This document shows positions 1 through 7,575 of a stretch of 18,197 nt of DNA, in pieces. The stretch is taken from contig URQS01000063.1 in the NCBI GenBank assembly GCA_900550035.1, forward strand, positions 1-18,197, read 5' to 3'. Below the pieces are notes generated by a model. It saw only the letters and a program-made list of their open reading frames with translations. It was not told the origin of the DNA and ran no database searches. How positions within the stretch are numbered: the first letter of the stretch is position 1; each line of letters begins with the position of its first letter. Source of the stretch: an uncultured Prevotella sp. GTDB lineage: Bacteria; Bacteroidota; Bacteroidia; Bacteroidales; Bacteroidaceae. A program made the position numbers and the translations under genes.

Positions 1-32
1 ACTTATTCGTGAATTATTCATATTTATAAAAT

Positions 33-40
33 TAATTTTG
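33..40 (+). promoter_or_regulatory. possible -7 box for the kinase/DarT operon
   Basis: TAATTTTG matches the Bacteroidetes -7 consensus TAnnTTTG and lies 25 bases before the first start codon, so it would give a short leader. No convincing TTTG -33 box is seen at the usual 19-21 base spacing; the closest is TTCG at 6-9. The window begins just upstream, so a promoter further left cannot be excluded. Confidence 0.35.
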
Positions 41-65
41 AACAGTTACTTAACATACATGTAAT

Positions 66-2717
66 ATGCAGTATCCGCTAATTTCAGAATATATTGAAGC
101 AATTCTCTCTTCCGAAGATAATTTGGACAAATTGAGTAATCTCAGGCCTATTCTTGATGAATATGGCAATCCCATCATGTCAAGTGGCAACTTTGCCGTA
201 GTTTTCAAAATGACTGATGGCGAGAAAAATTATGCGATCAAATGTTTCTTGAAGGAACAAAAAGGAAGAAAAGAGGCATATAATCAAATCTGTGATCATA
301 TAAGTAGTATCCATACAAAACATTTCGTTTCAACAAGTTATTATGAAAAAGAATTGTTTGTTGATACCACTCAAACTGAAGAGAATGAATTTCCTGTGCT
401 ATTAATGGATTGGGTTGACGGCTTAGGATTAAGTGAGTATATTTCTCGTAATTATGACAATAGCGAGAAAATGGCTAATCTATATAACAATCTTCAGGAT
501 ATGATAGAGTGGCTATTGCCATCGCATCTTGCCCATGGAGATTTAAAGCCTGACAATATAATTGTAACTGCCGATAGCGATATCGTTCTCATTGATTATG
601 ATGGAATGTTTGTTCCATCTATGCAAGGCCAATATTCACGCGAGCATGGCACTCCTCAGTTCCAATATCAAGGTCGAACGATTTCTGATTTTAATGAATA
701 TATAGATGATTATGCAGGCATTTATCTTGCGCTGATAATAAAATTAATATCTATTGACCACAAACCCTTGGAATTCTTCTTATCTATGAATAAGGAGGCT
801 TTAGTCTCATATGCAAGTAAACACATAAACAACATCTATATTTCCAAGCTTCTATCTGCATTTCTCTTGGTTAATAGCATGGGATTTATAGAACATGAAA
901 TGTTGTATAATGTCTTTTATAATGAGCGGAAAAGAAAACGAAAATTAGAACTAAATCTTTTATCAAATGCCTTAAAGGGGGATACTCAAGCAATGATACA
1001 ATTAGGTGACACTTATTCTAGAGGTGAGTTTACTCCCAAAAATAGTTATAAGGCATTGGAATTTTATTTAACCGCAAAATCAATGGGAAATACGAATGCT
1101 TCATGTGGAATATGTAAACATTTTTATCATTTTCAAAATGACTATTACAATATTAAAAACTTTCGTCAGAATCCTATTCATAAAGCAATGTGCAACCACA
1201 ACATAGACTTCTCATTATGTAGAGAAGCTGAAGAAGACACGCTCAAAGACCAATATCATGCTAATGAATATTTCCAGAAGGCTGCATCATTAGAATTTGC
1301 GCCTGCTATTAACTGGATTGCAATACGAAAAGATACCTTTAGTATAAAGAAATTGGAACAAGCTGCCAAGTTAGGACATGCTAAATCAAATAAGGATCTT
1401 GCTGATTATTACAGAAAGGGAAAACACGTTCAGCAGAACTTTAAGGAAAGTATTAAATACTATCAGCGTGCTGCAGAATTAGGAAATAGTGAAGCACAAA
1501 CAATAATAGGAGAAGTTTATAGTAAAGGCATGGTTGAGTATCCTGTCAGTTGGATTGATGCTGTATATTGGTTTGAAAAATCTGCCCAGCAAGGTAATTT
1601 AAATGCTATACGTCAATTGTTCTTCTGCTATTTAAACGGAACTGGAGTCGAAAAAAACTATGATAAAGCATTCTCCTTAATTGACTATTATTATGATACT
1701 TCAGACTCTGTGATACTTTATCTGTTGGGATGCTGCTATGAAAATGCTATAGGTACAAGTAAAGACTACCAAGCGGCTTATAATTATTACTTAAAATCCG
1801 TACATTCATGGGGAGGATACACTTTGGCTGAAATACGTTTGGAACTATTGTGCAAGCAACATGATATAAAGGATGAAACATTTGTAGAACAATCTGAAAT
1901 CGCAGAAATAGGCAAATGTGGTACAGGTACATACAGTTCCGATGGTCATCGTTTTTTATGTTATTGGGGTACATACGGAGAAGAGTATTCTGTGGCAGAG
2001 GGAACAGAAGTTCTATGCGATGATAGTTTTAATGACTTGTATTATGAGTGTGATGGGCATTATTTAAAAAAACTAATTCTCCCAGAATCATTAGTGAGAA
2101 TTGGAAACAATGTTTTTTGTGCTAGTATAACAGATATTGAGTGCAAATCACTTAATTTTGTCGTTGAGAATGGCTTTCTGCTTTCCGATGATGAGAAAAC
2201 TTTATATAGATATTTTGGAGCCGATGAGGTTGTGAATATACCTCCTACAGTTATTTTTATTAAAGGCGGTGCATTTAGTGAAAAACATGCAAAGCAAATA
2301 AATATACCTAAATCAGTAAAATATATCGGAGATAACCCATTTGCTGGCATTAATTATCAATTCTATTACTCTTGGAAAATAGAGGATAATATGCCATTTA
2401 AAATCACATGTGAATCCGAAAATTATAAAATTATCAACAATACATTGTATGATTTAAAAGGTAAAATAATTATAGCATACTGGGGACATGATAAAATAGT
2501 TCAGGTTGAAAAATGGACTAAGGGGATTGGTAAAAACGCTTTTTTTCAATCCAATATAGAGATTATAGATTTAACAAATTCTCAAATTAAAATTGTTCAC
2601 GAAACAGCCTTTTATAGATGTTTTAACTTACATAGCATTCAAATTTCTAAAGGCACTATGCTACAATATAGAAGTCTGCTACCAACCTATTTACAAGACC
2701 TAATACAGGAAATATAA
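66..2717 (+). CDS. protein kinase fused to Sel1-like repeats and a BspA-type LRR tail
   Basis: Predicted cytosolic Ser/Thr protein kinase; no signal peptide or membrane segment is seen. Residues ~35-220 are a kinase domain: a degenerate glycine loop (SSGNFAVV, 39-46), the ATP lysine in YAIK (K59), the catalytic loop HGDLKPDN (D159, K161, N164), and DYDG (D177) for DFG. These residues suggest it is active. Residues ~300-600 hold Sel1/TPR-like repeats (for example KALEFYLTAKSMGN, SIKYYQRAAELGN, DAVYWFEKSAQQGN). Residues ~640-863 resemble BspA-type LRR_5 repeats (KKLILPESLVRIGNNVF, KQINIPKSVKYIGDNPF). It is the first of four closely spaced genes, 29 bases before the next. With the downstream vWA and PP2C genes it fits a TerY-P type kinase/vWA/phosphatase triad; the repeats probably scaffold or sense a partner. 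The kinase call is firm and the partners are inferred. Confidence 0.88.
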   Translation: MQYPLISEYIEAILSSEDNLDKLSNLRPILDEYGNPIMSSGNFAVVFKMTDGEKNYAIKCFLKEQKGRKEAYNQICDHISSIHTKHFVSTSYYEKELFVDTTQTEENEFPVLLMDWVDGLGLSEYISRNYDNSEKMANLYNNLQDMIEWLLPSHLAHGDLKPDNIIVTADSDIVLIDYDGMFVPSMQGQYSREHGTPQFQYQGRTISDFNEYIDDYAGIYLALIIKLISIDHKPLEFFLSMNKEALVSYASKHINNIYISKLLSAFLLVNSMGFIEHEMLYNVFYNERKRKRKLELNLLSNALKGDTQAMIQLGDTYSRGEFTPKNSYKALEFYLTAKSMGNTNASCGICKHFYHFQNDYYNIKNFRQNPIHKAMCNHNIDFSLCREAEEDTLKDQYHANEYFQKAASLEFAPAINWIAIRKDTFSIKKLEQAAKLGHAKSNKDLADYYRKGKHVQQNFKESIKYYQRAAELGNSEAQTIIGEVYSKGMVEYPVSWIDAVYWFEKSAQQGNLNAIRQLFFCYLNGTGVEKNYDKAFSLIDYYYDTSDSVILYLLGCCYENAIGTSKDYQAAYNYYLKSVHSWGGYTLAEIRLELLCKQHDIKDETFVEQSEIAEIGKCGTGTYSSDGHRFLCYWGTYGEEYSVAEGTEVLCDDSFNDLYYECDGHYLKKLILPESLVRIGNNVFCASITDIECKSLNFVVENGFLLSDDEKTLYRYFGADEVVNIPPTVIFIKGGAFSEKHAKQINIPKSVKYIGDNPFAGINYQFYYSWKIEDNMPFKITCESENYKIINNTLYDLKGKIIIAYWGHDKIVQVEKWTKGIGKNAFFQSNIEIIDLTNSQIKIVHETAFYRCFNLHSIQISKGTMLQYRSLLPTYLQDLIQEI

Positions 2718-2746
2718 TAAGTCATCCGATAACATAGGTATAAACT

Positions 2747-3364
2747 ATGATAATAATAGAATCAAAGCGCAAAAAGCGGGAGAATATATTGAAGAAATAT
2801 CCTAATGCCATCATTTGTGATATAACAAGTCAGGCGACAGATGGACTTGTAAAATTAAGTCCTTTCTTTCCACATGGCGGAATTCCTGTACCTTTTAGCC
2901 CTGACTATACGGCTACTTGTGTAGAGGCTGTATGGCAAGGTTTAAAAATTTTTGAGAACGAAGATGTAGACAAAAGTATGTTTCTAAATGGTACAATGAA
3001 AGGTATTAAAAGAACAGTAAGGAAACACGGCAAAGTTCTTGGCCATCGAAAAGGTGTGAATGGAGCGGAGATATTAGGTTATGTCGAAGCTAAACGATTG
3101 ATTTATATACCGACATATCGTTGGATGCTCGAACATAAAGTAACAGATATAATAGAAAGACTTCGCAAAGCAAGCTTGATGAAAACAATAGTCTTGCTGG
3201 ATTACAACACTTGCTGCGATGTAGATAGTTATACAAAGCCTTTATCTCATGCCTACCTTGTCAAAGCTTACGCAGAAGGTCTTTATCCGTTTGATGATCT
3301 CAGACCTTCAATGGCAACAGACAACAAAAAGTATTCACACAAACAGCTTTCGTTGTTTGAATAA
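2747..3364 (+). CDS. NADAR-like / DUF6939-like protein, possible ADP-ribose hydrolase or antitoxin
   Basis: A 205-aa soluble protein of a conserved Bacteroidetes family; I believe it is DUF6939 but cannot confirm this. Residues 37-70 read like the NADAR (YbiA-type) signature: LSPFFPHGG (37-45), then VEAVWQGLKIF (59-69), which recalls the E-x-x-x-Q-x-x-K core of NADAR proteins. Highly basic stretches (KGIKRTVRKHGKVLGHRKG, 85-103) and a conserved-looking end (PLSHAYLVKAYAEGLYP, 165-181) follow. NADAR proteins act in NAD/ADP-ribose metabolism, and some reverse nucleic-acid ADP-ribosylation by DarT relatives. The gene sits 11 bases before the DarT-like gene, the position expected of an antitoxin or eraser. 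The NADAR relation is pattern recognition only. What else it could be: an accessory protein of unknown fold within the same system. Confidence 0.75.
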   Translation: MIIIESKRKKRENILKKYPNAIICDITSQATDGLVKLSPFFPHGGIPVPFSPDYTATCVEAVWQGLKIFENEDVDKSMFLNGTMKGIKRTVRKHGKVLGHRKGVNGAEILGYVEAKRLIYIPTYRWMLEHKVTDIIERLRKASLMKTIVLLDYNTCCDVDSYTKPLSHAYLVKAYAEGLYPFDDLRPSMATDNKKYSHKQLSLFE

Positions 3365-3375
3365 AGATTATTATT

Positions 3376-4821
3376 ATGGAAAAGAAGCACAATTGGCAAG
3401 CATATAAAGCCATCATAGAACAACAAGGTATTAAGAAATTGTACCATTTTACAGATCGTGACAACCTGCACTCCATAATTCAAAATGGTGGCCTTTATTC
3501 TTGGGCGGACTGCGAAGAAAAAGGTATCACCATTGCAAAGCCTGGAGGGAGCGACAGTTCGCGTTCGCTCGATGCACGTGATGGCTTGCAGCACTATGTT
3601 CGTGTAAGTTTTGTCACTCAGCACCCCATGATGTATATAGCTATGAACGAAGACAGGATTTCCAATCCAGTATTACTGGAAATAGACCCTCAAGTCATCT
3701 ATTGGAGGTACAGCCAATATGCCGACAGAAATGCAACAAAAAATGGTGCTCGTGTGGGTGACAATATAGAAGATTTCAGGGCGATTCATTTTTCGGCCGT
3801 TAAGGCGAATAAACACTTTGATCTTGATGATGAAGAGCAGAAATTCTATCAGGCAGAGGTGTTGGTAAAGAATTTTATACCATTAGAATATATTACCAAT
3901 ATAAACAACTTCGGTATACCTATTCCGACTAAGTCCCAACAAATGCAGATTAAATTGCCATATACAGCCCAGATTACTAGAAATACCCCAACAGCATTCA
4001 TCTTCCTTATTGACCATTCGGTCAGTATGCAGAATATAACTACTCTTTATGGAGAAGAAATGACAAAGGCAGAGGCTGCTGCACGTATTGTCAATGCTCA
4101 AATTAATGAATTAGTGCTTAGATGCATCAAAATGGGAGATACTCGCCACTATTACGATATAGCAGTCATTGGATATGGAGAAAAAGCATACAGCGGTTGG
4201 CAAGGAGAACTTGAAGGTAGAGACTTCGTTTCACCTGAAGAGTTGAAAAATCATCCATATACTAAGATAGTCACAAGAAAAGAGATACGCACAAGGAAAG
4301 GGGTGCAAGTAAAAGAAGTTGAACTGGTACAATGGATTAGTGCCCGTCACGATGGTAGTTGGACTCATTATCACGAAGCTTTTGATTATGCAAAAAATCT
4401 ACTTGACAAATGGATGATAGAACATCATGAGAAGGATTGCTATCCTCCAACTATCATACATATAACTGATGGCTGGTTCAATCATGCTTCTCTTGATACG
4501 GTAATTCAAAAAGCAAATGAACTGAAGGCTATGTTTACCAATGACGGAAATGTCATCCTCTTCAATATACATTTTACAGCAGAGAAGGATTCAACTTCAA
4601 TAGCATGTCCTATCAGCAAACAGGAGTTGGATGATGATTATTCAAAGGCTTTATTTGACATGTCAAGCCTTTTGCCTGAACGATATAATGCAGATATAGC
4701 ACGCTGTCTTAATGATACACGTGACGGACGTCATGTTGCAATGGGTGTTAATGCTGATGCAACAACACTCATCAAACTAATGGATATAGGAACTCCCACA
4801 AATATAAGTCAGAATCAATGA
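3376..4821 (+). CDS. DarT-like DNA ADP-ribosyltransferase fused to a TerY-like vWA domain
   Basis: Residues ~15-180 match the DarT (DUF4433) family, which uses NAD to ADP-ribosylate bases in single-stranded DNA. Visible hallmarks are KLYHFTDRDNLHSII (21-35), the NGGLYS turn (37-42), YVRVSFVTQHPMMY (74-87) and QAEVLVKNFIP (159-169), whose E161 is the expected catalytic glutamate. Residues ~205-420 are a vWA domain with an intact metal site: DHSVS (D213, S215, S217), T330 in GSWTHYHEAF, and D365 in ITDGWF. TerY-type vWA domains pair with PP2C phosphatases and kinases, and both are encoded here. The stop overlaps the PP2C start by four bases (ATGA), suggesting coupled translation. No DarG macrodomain gene is present in the window. 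Separate homologues are well known; the fused architecture is the unusual part. Confidence 0.87.
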   Translation: MEKKHNWQAYKAIIEQQGIKKLYHFTDRDNLHSIIQNGGLYSWADCEEKGITIAKPGGSDSSRSLDARDGLQHYVRVSFVTQHPMMYIAMNEDRISNPVLLEIDPQVIYWRYSQYADRNATKNGARVGDNIEDFRAIHFSAVKANKHFDLDDEEQKFYQAEVLVKNFIPLEYITNINNFGIPIPTKSQQMQIKLPYTAQITRNTPTAFIFLIDHSVSMQNITTLYGEEMTKAEAAARIVNAQINELVLRCIKMGDTRHYYDIAVIGYGEKAYSGWQGELEGRDFVSPEELKNHPYTKIVTRKEIRTRKGVQVKEVELVQWISARHDGSWTHYHEAFDYAKNLLDKWMIEHHEKDCYPPTIIHITDGWFNHASLDTVIQKANELKAMFTNDGNVILFNIHFTAEKDSTSIACPISKQELDDDYSKALFDMSSLLPERYNADIARCLNDTRDGRHVAMGVNADATTLIKLMDIGTPTNISQNQ

Positions 4822-5618
4822 AGTGTTTGTCAATTTCCAAAATAGAAGAAGATACCATAAATGAAGACGCAGCAAAAGCTACAGAAAAGTGGATAGCTGT
4901 TTCCGATGGTGCTGGCGGCGGTGGCGTATTTGCAGACTTATGGTCTCAGTACTTGATAGATCATATTCCTAACGAACCTTTTATTGACTTTGATTCGTTT
5001 AATATCTGGCTCGAGGATATCTGGGAACCATTTTACAATGAATGTGAAGTAAAAGCTCTGCAAGAAGGAGGACTTCTGCTTAATAAATTCTATGATGAAG
5101 GATCCTTTGCTACATTAGCTGTAGTATGGAGAATTTCAAACGAAGAATACCATTGGATTTCATATGGTGATAGTGTAGCTTTCCATTACAATAAAAAAAC
5201 TAAAAAGTTAGAGCATTCATTTAGTTCTTTAGAAGATTTCAATAATCCACCATATCTCATCAATTGCAAAGATGAACCACACAAAGAAGGATTTAAACAT
5301 GGAACCTTTATAACCGATGAGAATTCAATCGTATTTGCAACCACTGATGCTTTGGGACATTATATTATAATGATGTACCAAGTAGCAAACAGTAAAATGT
5401 TTGAGAAAGAATTAGCAACTGCAATAGCTGCTCAATCAAAGAACTCCAACTATATCCAAACTGCTCTATCTTTAGGAAACATTAATTTCGAAGATAGAGT
5501 TATTTATAAGTTACAAAATTCTTTGAGCAACAGGGTTAATTTTATTCGACATTGTAGAAAGCTAATTAAAGAAGGATTGTTAGCTTACGATGATTATTCA
5601 ATAACTATATTATCATAA
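4818..5618 (+). CDS. PP2C-family serine/threonine phosphatase
   Basis: A 266-aa metal-dependent phosphatase with the PP2C motifs in order: NEDAA (15-19), VSDGAGGGG (28-36) for the DGMGG motif, GSFATLAVV (95-103), YGDSVAF (116-122), ATDALG (175-180) and YDDYS (257-261). The metal-binding aspartates (D17, D30, D177, D259) look intact, so it is probably active. No membrane segment or extra sensor domain is seen, so it is probably cytosolic. It is translationally coupled to the DarT-vWA gene through a four-base overlap and is the last intact gene of the operon. By analogy with TerY-P triads, it likely removes phosphates placed by the kinase encoded at the operon start, on the vWA protein or its partners. 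The substrate is inferred; the family call is firm. Confidence 0.88.
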   Translation: MKCLSISKIEEDTINEDAAKATEKWIAVSDGAGGGGVFADLWSQYLIDHIPNEPFIDFDSFNIWLEDIWEPFYNECEVKALQEGGLLLNKFYDEGSFATLAVVWRISNEEYHWISYGDSVAFHYNKKTKKLEHSFSSLEDFNNPPYLINCKDEPHKEGFKHGTFITDENSIVFATTDALGHYIIMMYQVANSKMFEKELATAIAAQSKNSNYIQTALSLGNINFEDRVIYKLQNSLSNRVNFIRHCRKLIKEGLLAYDDYSITILS

Positions 5619-5628
5619 ATGTAAATTC

Positions 5629-5745
5629 ATGGTCGGATTCAAACTACAACAATATCTCCGCCGTGAGTACCCACAAGAGAATGCTCGCTGCGAATGTAAG
5701 GAATCCAAGAATTCAAAAAACTCATTTAAAATACAACAAGCGTAA
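5629..5745 (+). pseudogene. short remnant, possibly the N-terminus of an AlbA_2-type regulator
   Basis: A 38-codon reading frame beginning MVGFKLQQYLRREYPQENAR and ending in a stop at 5743. The middle (CECKESKNSKNS) resembles the start of AlbA_2 (Schlafen-type) DNA-binding regulators, where a CEWKEFKN-like segment precedes the AlbA_2 core; here the core is missing. It lies between the PP2C gene and a better preserved remnant of the same superfamily. It could instead be a real tiny gene, but its sudden end makes debris more likely. The match is from memory of the family, not a search. Confidence 0.4.
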
Positions 5746-5748
5746 GTT

Positions 5749-5893
5749 ATGGCACTCGCAATAAACATAAACGATCTGCTTAACAAGCAGAAGATTGAAT
5801 CCAACCGCATTGAGTTTAAGAAAGGTTGGAATCCGGGGAGCATATATCACAGTATATGTGCTTTCGCTAATGATTTTGACGACCTTGGCGGTG
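5749..5893 (+). repeat. direct repeat copy A (partner 7435-7575)
   Basis: A 145-base segment repeated at 7435-7575 (141 bases; a four-base gap and about ten substitutions by eye, several at third codon positions). It is the 5' end of an AlbA_2-type gene. The pair flanks about 1.5 kb carrying the membrane-protein and glycohydrolase genes, and could recombine to delete that segment. Confidence 0.75.
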
Positions 5894-6056
5894 GATATAT
5901 CATCGTTGGTGTAGAAACAACCATTTGACATTCTTGGTTAATATTCTAGTACACGAAGGATATTCAGATAGTTCGGGAACTCAACTTAAAAGTTCGGGAA
6001 CAAACTATGAAAGTTCGGAGATAATACAAAAACACAATTGCAAGACAAAAATATAA
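5749..6056 (+). pseudogene. decayed AlbA_2-type ATP-binding regulator, copy 1
   Basis: The frame from ATG 5749 gives 59 residues to a TGA at 5926. Residues RIEFKKGWNP (20-29), ICAFANDF (36-43) and LGGGYIIVGVE (46-56) are the typical AlbA_2/Schlafen-like N-terminus of COG2865-type regulators, which normally run to about 400-550 aa. From 5934 in another frame comes LVNILVHEGYS, resembling the internal REALVN.LVH.DY motif of that family. It is followed by seven-residue repeats (SSGTQLK, SSGTNYE, SSE) like the variable heptad tails of these proteins, ending at TAA 6054. So the gene has a frameshift or stop and has lost most of its ATP-binding domain. A second remnant of the same gene lies at 7435-7666. 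Confidence 0.7.
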
Positions 6057-6068
6057 TAGCAAAAAACT

Positions 6069-6463
6069 ATGACAAAAAATAAAAATACCAATTTCCAATA
6101 TATACCTTTGGGGAGTTTTATAAATATCCCTTTTACATTAACAGTAAAAATACTATTGGCAATAGGCAGAGTGTTTCACTTAACCTACAATGCAGTGAAC
6201 ATAATAGTATGGTACATGCTATTACCATTAGCATGGGTTGGCATACTTGACTATAAGCCCCACAAGCTGATATTGTCACCATTATGGTTGTTACTCTGCA
6301 TAAGCATTGTAATTCTTCAGAGAAAGAAGTTCAATCAGTTTTGTGATACCATTTCAAACTCTCACAGATATTCATTGCATCCTTCGGCAACTACTACCTT
6401 TGGTCAGTAATCATCTGTTTTATGGTACCATTGCTGATAACAGCAGTACTTCTTCTTATTTAG
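6069..6463 (+). pseudogene. small membrane protein gene with a probable frameshift
   Basis: The frame from ATG 6069 runs 113 aa to TAA 6408-6410 and contains hydrophobic segments at residues ~16-35 and ~41-60 (LTYNAVNIIVWYMLLPLAWV) and ~70-82 (LSPLWLLLCISIV). Its last ~15 residues are polar and unlike the rest. From about 6353 another frame continues as a convincing membrane helix (NYYLWSVIICFMVPLLITA) to a TAG at 6461. One extra T in the T-run at 6352-6354 would join the two parts into a protein of about 131 aa. This is therefore either a one-base deletion or a sequencing error. It ends 33 bases before the ADP-ribosylglycohydrolase gene and is probably co-transcribed with it. Family not recognised. 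Confidence 0.65.
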
Positions 6464-6496
6464 ATAACACAATATATATTTTAGATTTATACGGCT

Positions 6497-7429
6497 ATGA
6501 AACACGAAATAATAGATAGATTTAGAGGTTGCCTTTATGGGCAAGCTATTGGCGATGCACTCGGATTGGGAACGGAGTGTATGACTGATGAGGATATATC
6601 TTGGAAATATCCTAATGGACTACAACACTATAATCAGATATACCAAGACAGACATAGGAAACGATGGAAAATTGGCGATTGGACTGACGACACAGACATG
6701 ATGCTCTGCATCGCTGATGCAGTAAATGAGGACAAAGGTGTTAATTTCTTAAATATCGCCAAACATTTCAAAGTTTGGGCTGAAGGCATGCCTATGGGTA
6801 TAGGGTCGCACACCTATAAGGTTCTTACTATTGGTGACTATGCCGAAAAGCCGTTTGAGGTTTCGTATATGGCATGGAAGATGAGCCGCTACCAGTCAGC
6901 AGCTAACGGAGGTGTAATGCGTACCTCTATTGTCGGACTTTTCCCAAGGGAAACAACAGCCTGTGCTGAGAAAATATGTCAGCTCACTCATTACGATCCA
7001 AGATGTGTAGGCTCATGTGTCATTGTTTCGGAGCTGATACATGCGTTGGTCTATGGCATCGAACCTCCTACACGCTACAAAATGAAAGATATTGCCAAGC
7101 AATATGATATGGAAATATGTGATTATATAGACAACGCATGGGAGGGACCTCATGTCAAACCACTTGTGTTCTACGACAATTGTGGCTATACCTTAGTAAC
7201 GCTATCTGTAGCTCTATGGTCATATTGGCATGCCTCTTCATTCGAAGAAGGATTGCTTGCCGTTGTGAATGCAGGAGGCGACGCAGACACTAATGCAGCA
7301 GTGGCGTGTGCCATTCTTGGCGCAAAGTATGGCTATTCGTCCATTCCAACAGAATATATTGAAGGTCTCTTATATAAAGAGACCTTGGACAAAACTACAG
7401 ATAGCCTTTTGAACGTTTGTATAAAATAA
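6497..7429 (+). CDS. ADP-ribosylglycohydrolase (DraG/ARH family)
   Basis: A 310-aa enzyme expected to hydrolyse ADP-ribose from modified protein or nucleic acid using two magnesium ions. Motifs in order: RGCLYGQAIGDALG (10-23), the metal-binding DWTDDTDM (61-68), NGGVMR (137-142), THYDPR (164-169), and NAGGDADTNAA (258-268), the second metal-binding motif. All key acidic residues (D64, D65, D262, D264) are present and the length is normal, so it looks active. It lies about 0.9 kb downstream of the DarT/kinase operon, separated from it by gene debris, and 33 bases after a damaged membrane-protein gene. In this setting it could reverse the modification made by the DarT-like enzyme, though that pairing is inference. 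Its stop is five bases from the start of AlbA_2 remnant copy 2. Confidence 0.9.
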   Translation: MKHEIIDRFRGCLYGQAIGDALGLGTECMTDEDISWKYPNGLQHYNQIYQDRHRKRWKIGDWTDDTDMMLCIADAVNEDKGVNFLNIAKHFKVWAEGMPMGIGSHTYKVLTIGDYAEKPFEVSYMAWKMSRYQSAANGGVMRTSIVGLFPRETTACAEKICQLTHYDPRCVGSCVIVSELIHALVYGIEPPTRYKMKDIAKQYDMEICDYIDNAWEGPHVKPLVFYDNCGYTLVTLSVALWSYWHASSFEEGLLAVVNAGGDADTNAAVACAILGAKYGYSSIPTEYIEGLLYKETLDKTTDSLLNVCIK

Positions 7430-7434
7430 ATAAT

Positions 7435-7575
7435 ACGGCACTCGCAATAAAAATGACCTGCTCAACAAGCAGAAGATTGAGCCTAACCGCATTGAGTTTA
7501 AGAAAGGTTGGAATCCGGGGAGCATATATCATAGCATATGTGCCTTCGCTAATGATTTCGACGACCTTGGCGGTG
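7435..7575 (+). repeat. direct repeat copy B (partner 5749-5893)
   Basis: Second copy of the 5' AlbA_2 segment, same orientation as copy A, with the start codon lost and a four-base deletion. Identity ends at the GACCTTGGCGGTG stretch, after which copy A continues with the AlbA_2 core and copy B goes straight into tail repeats. Confidence 0.75.
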
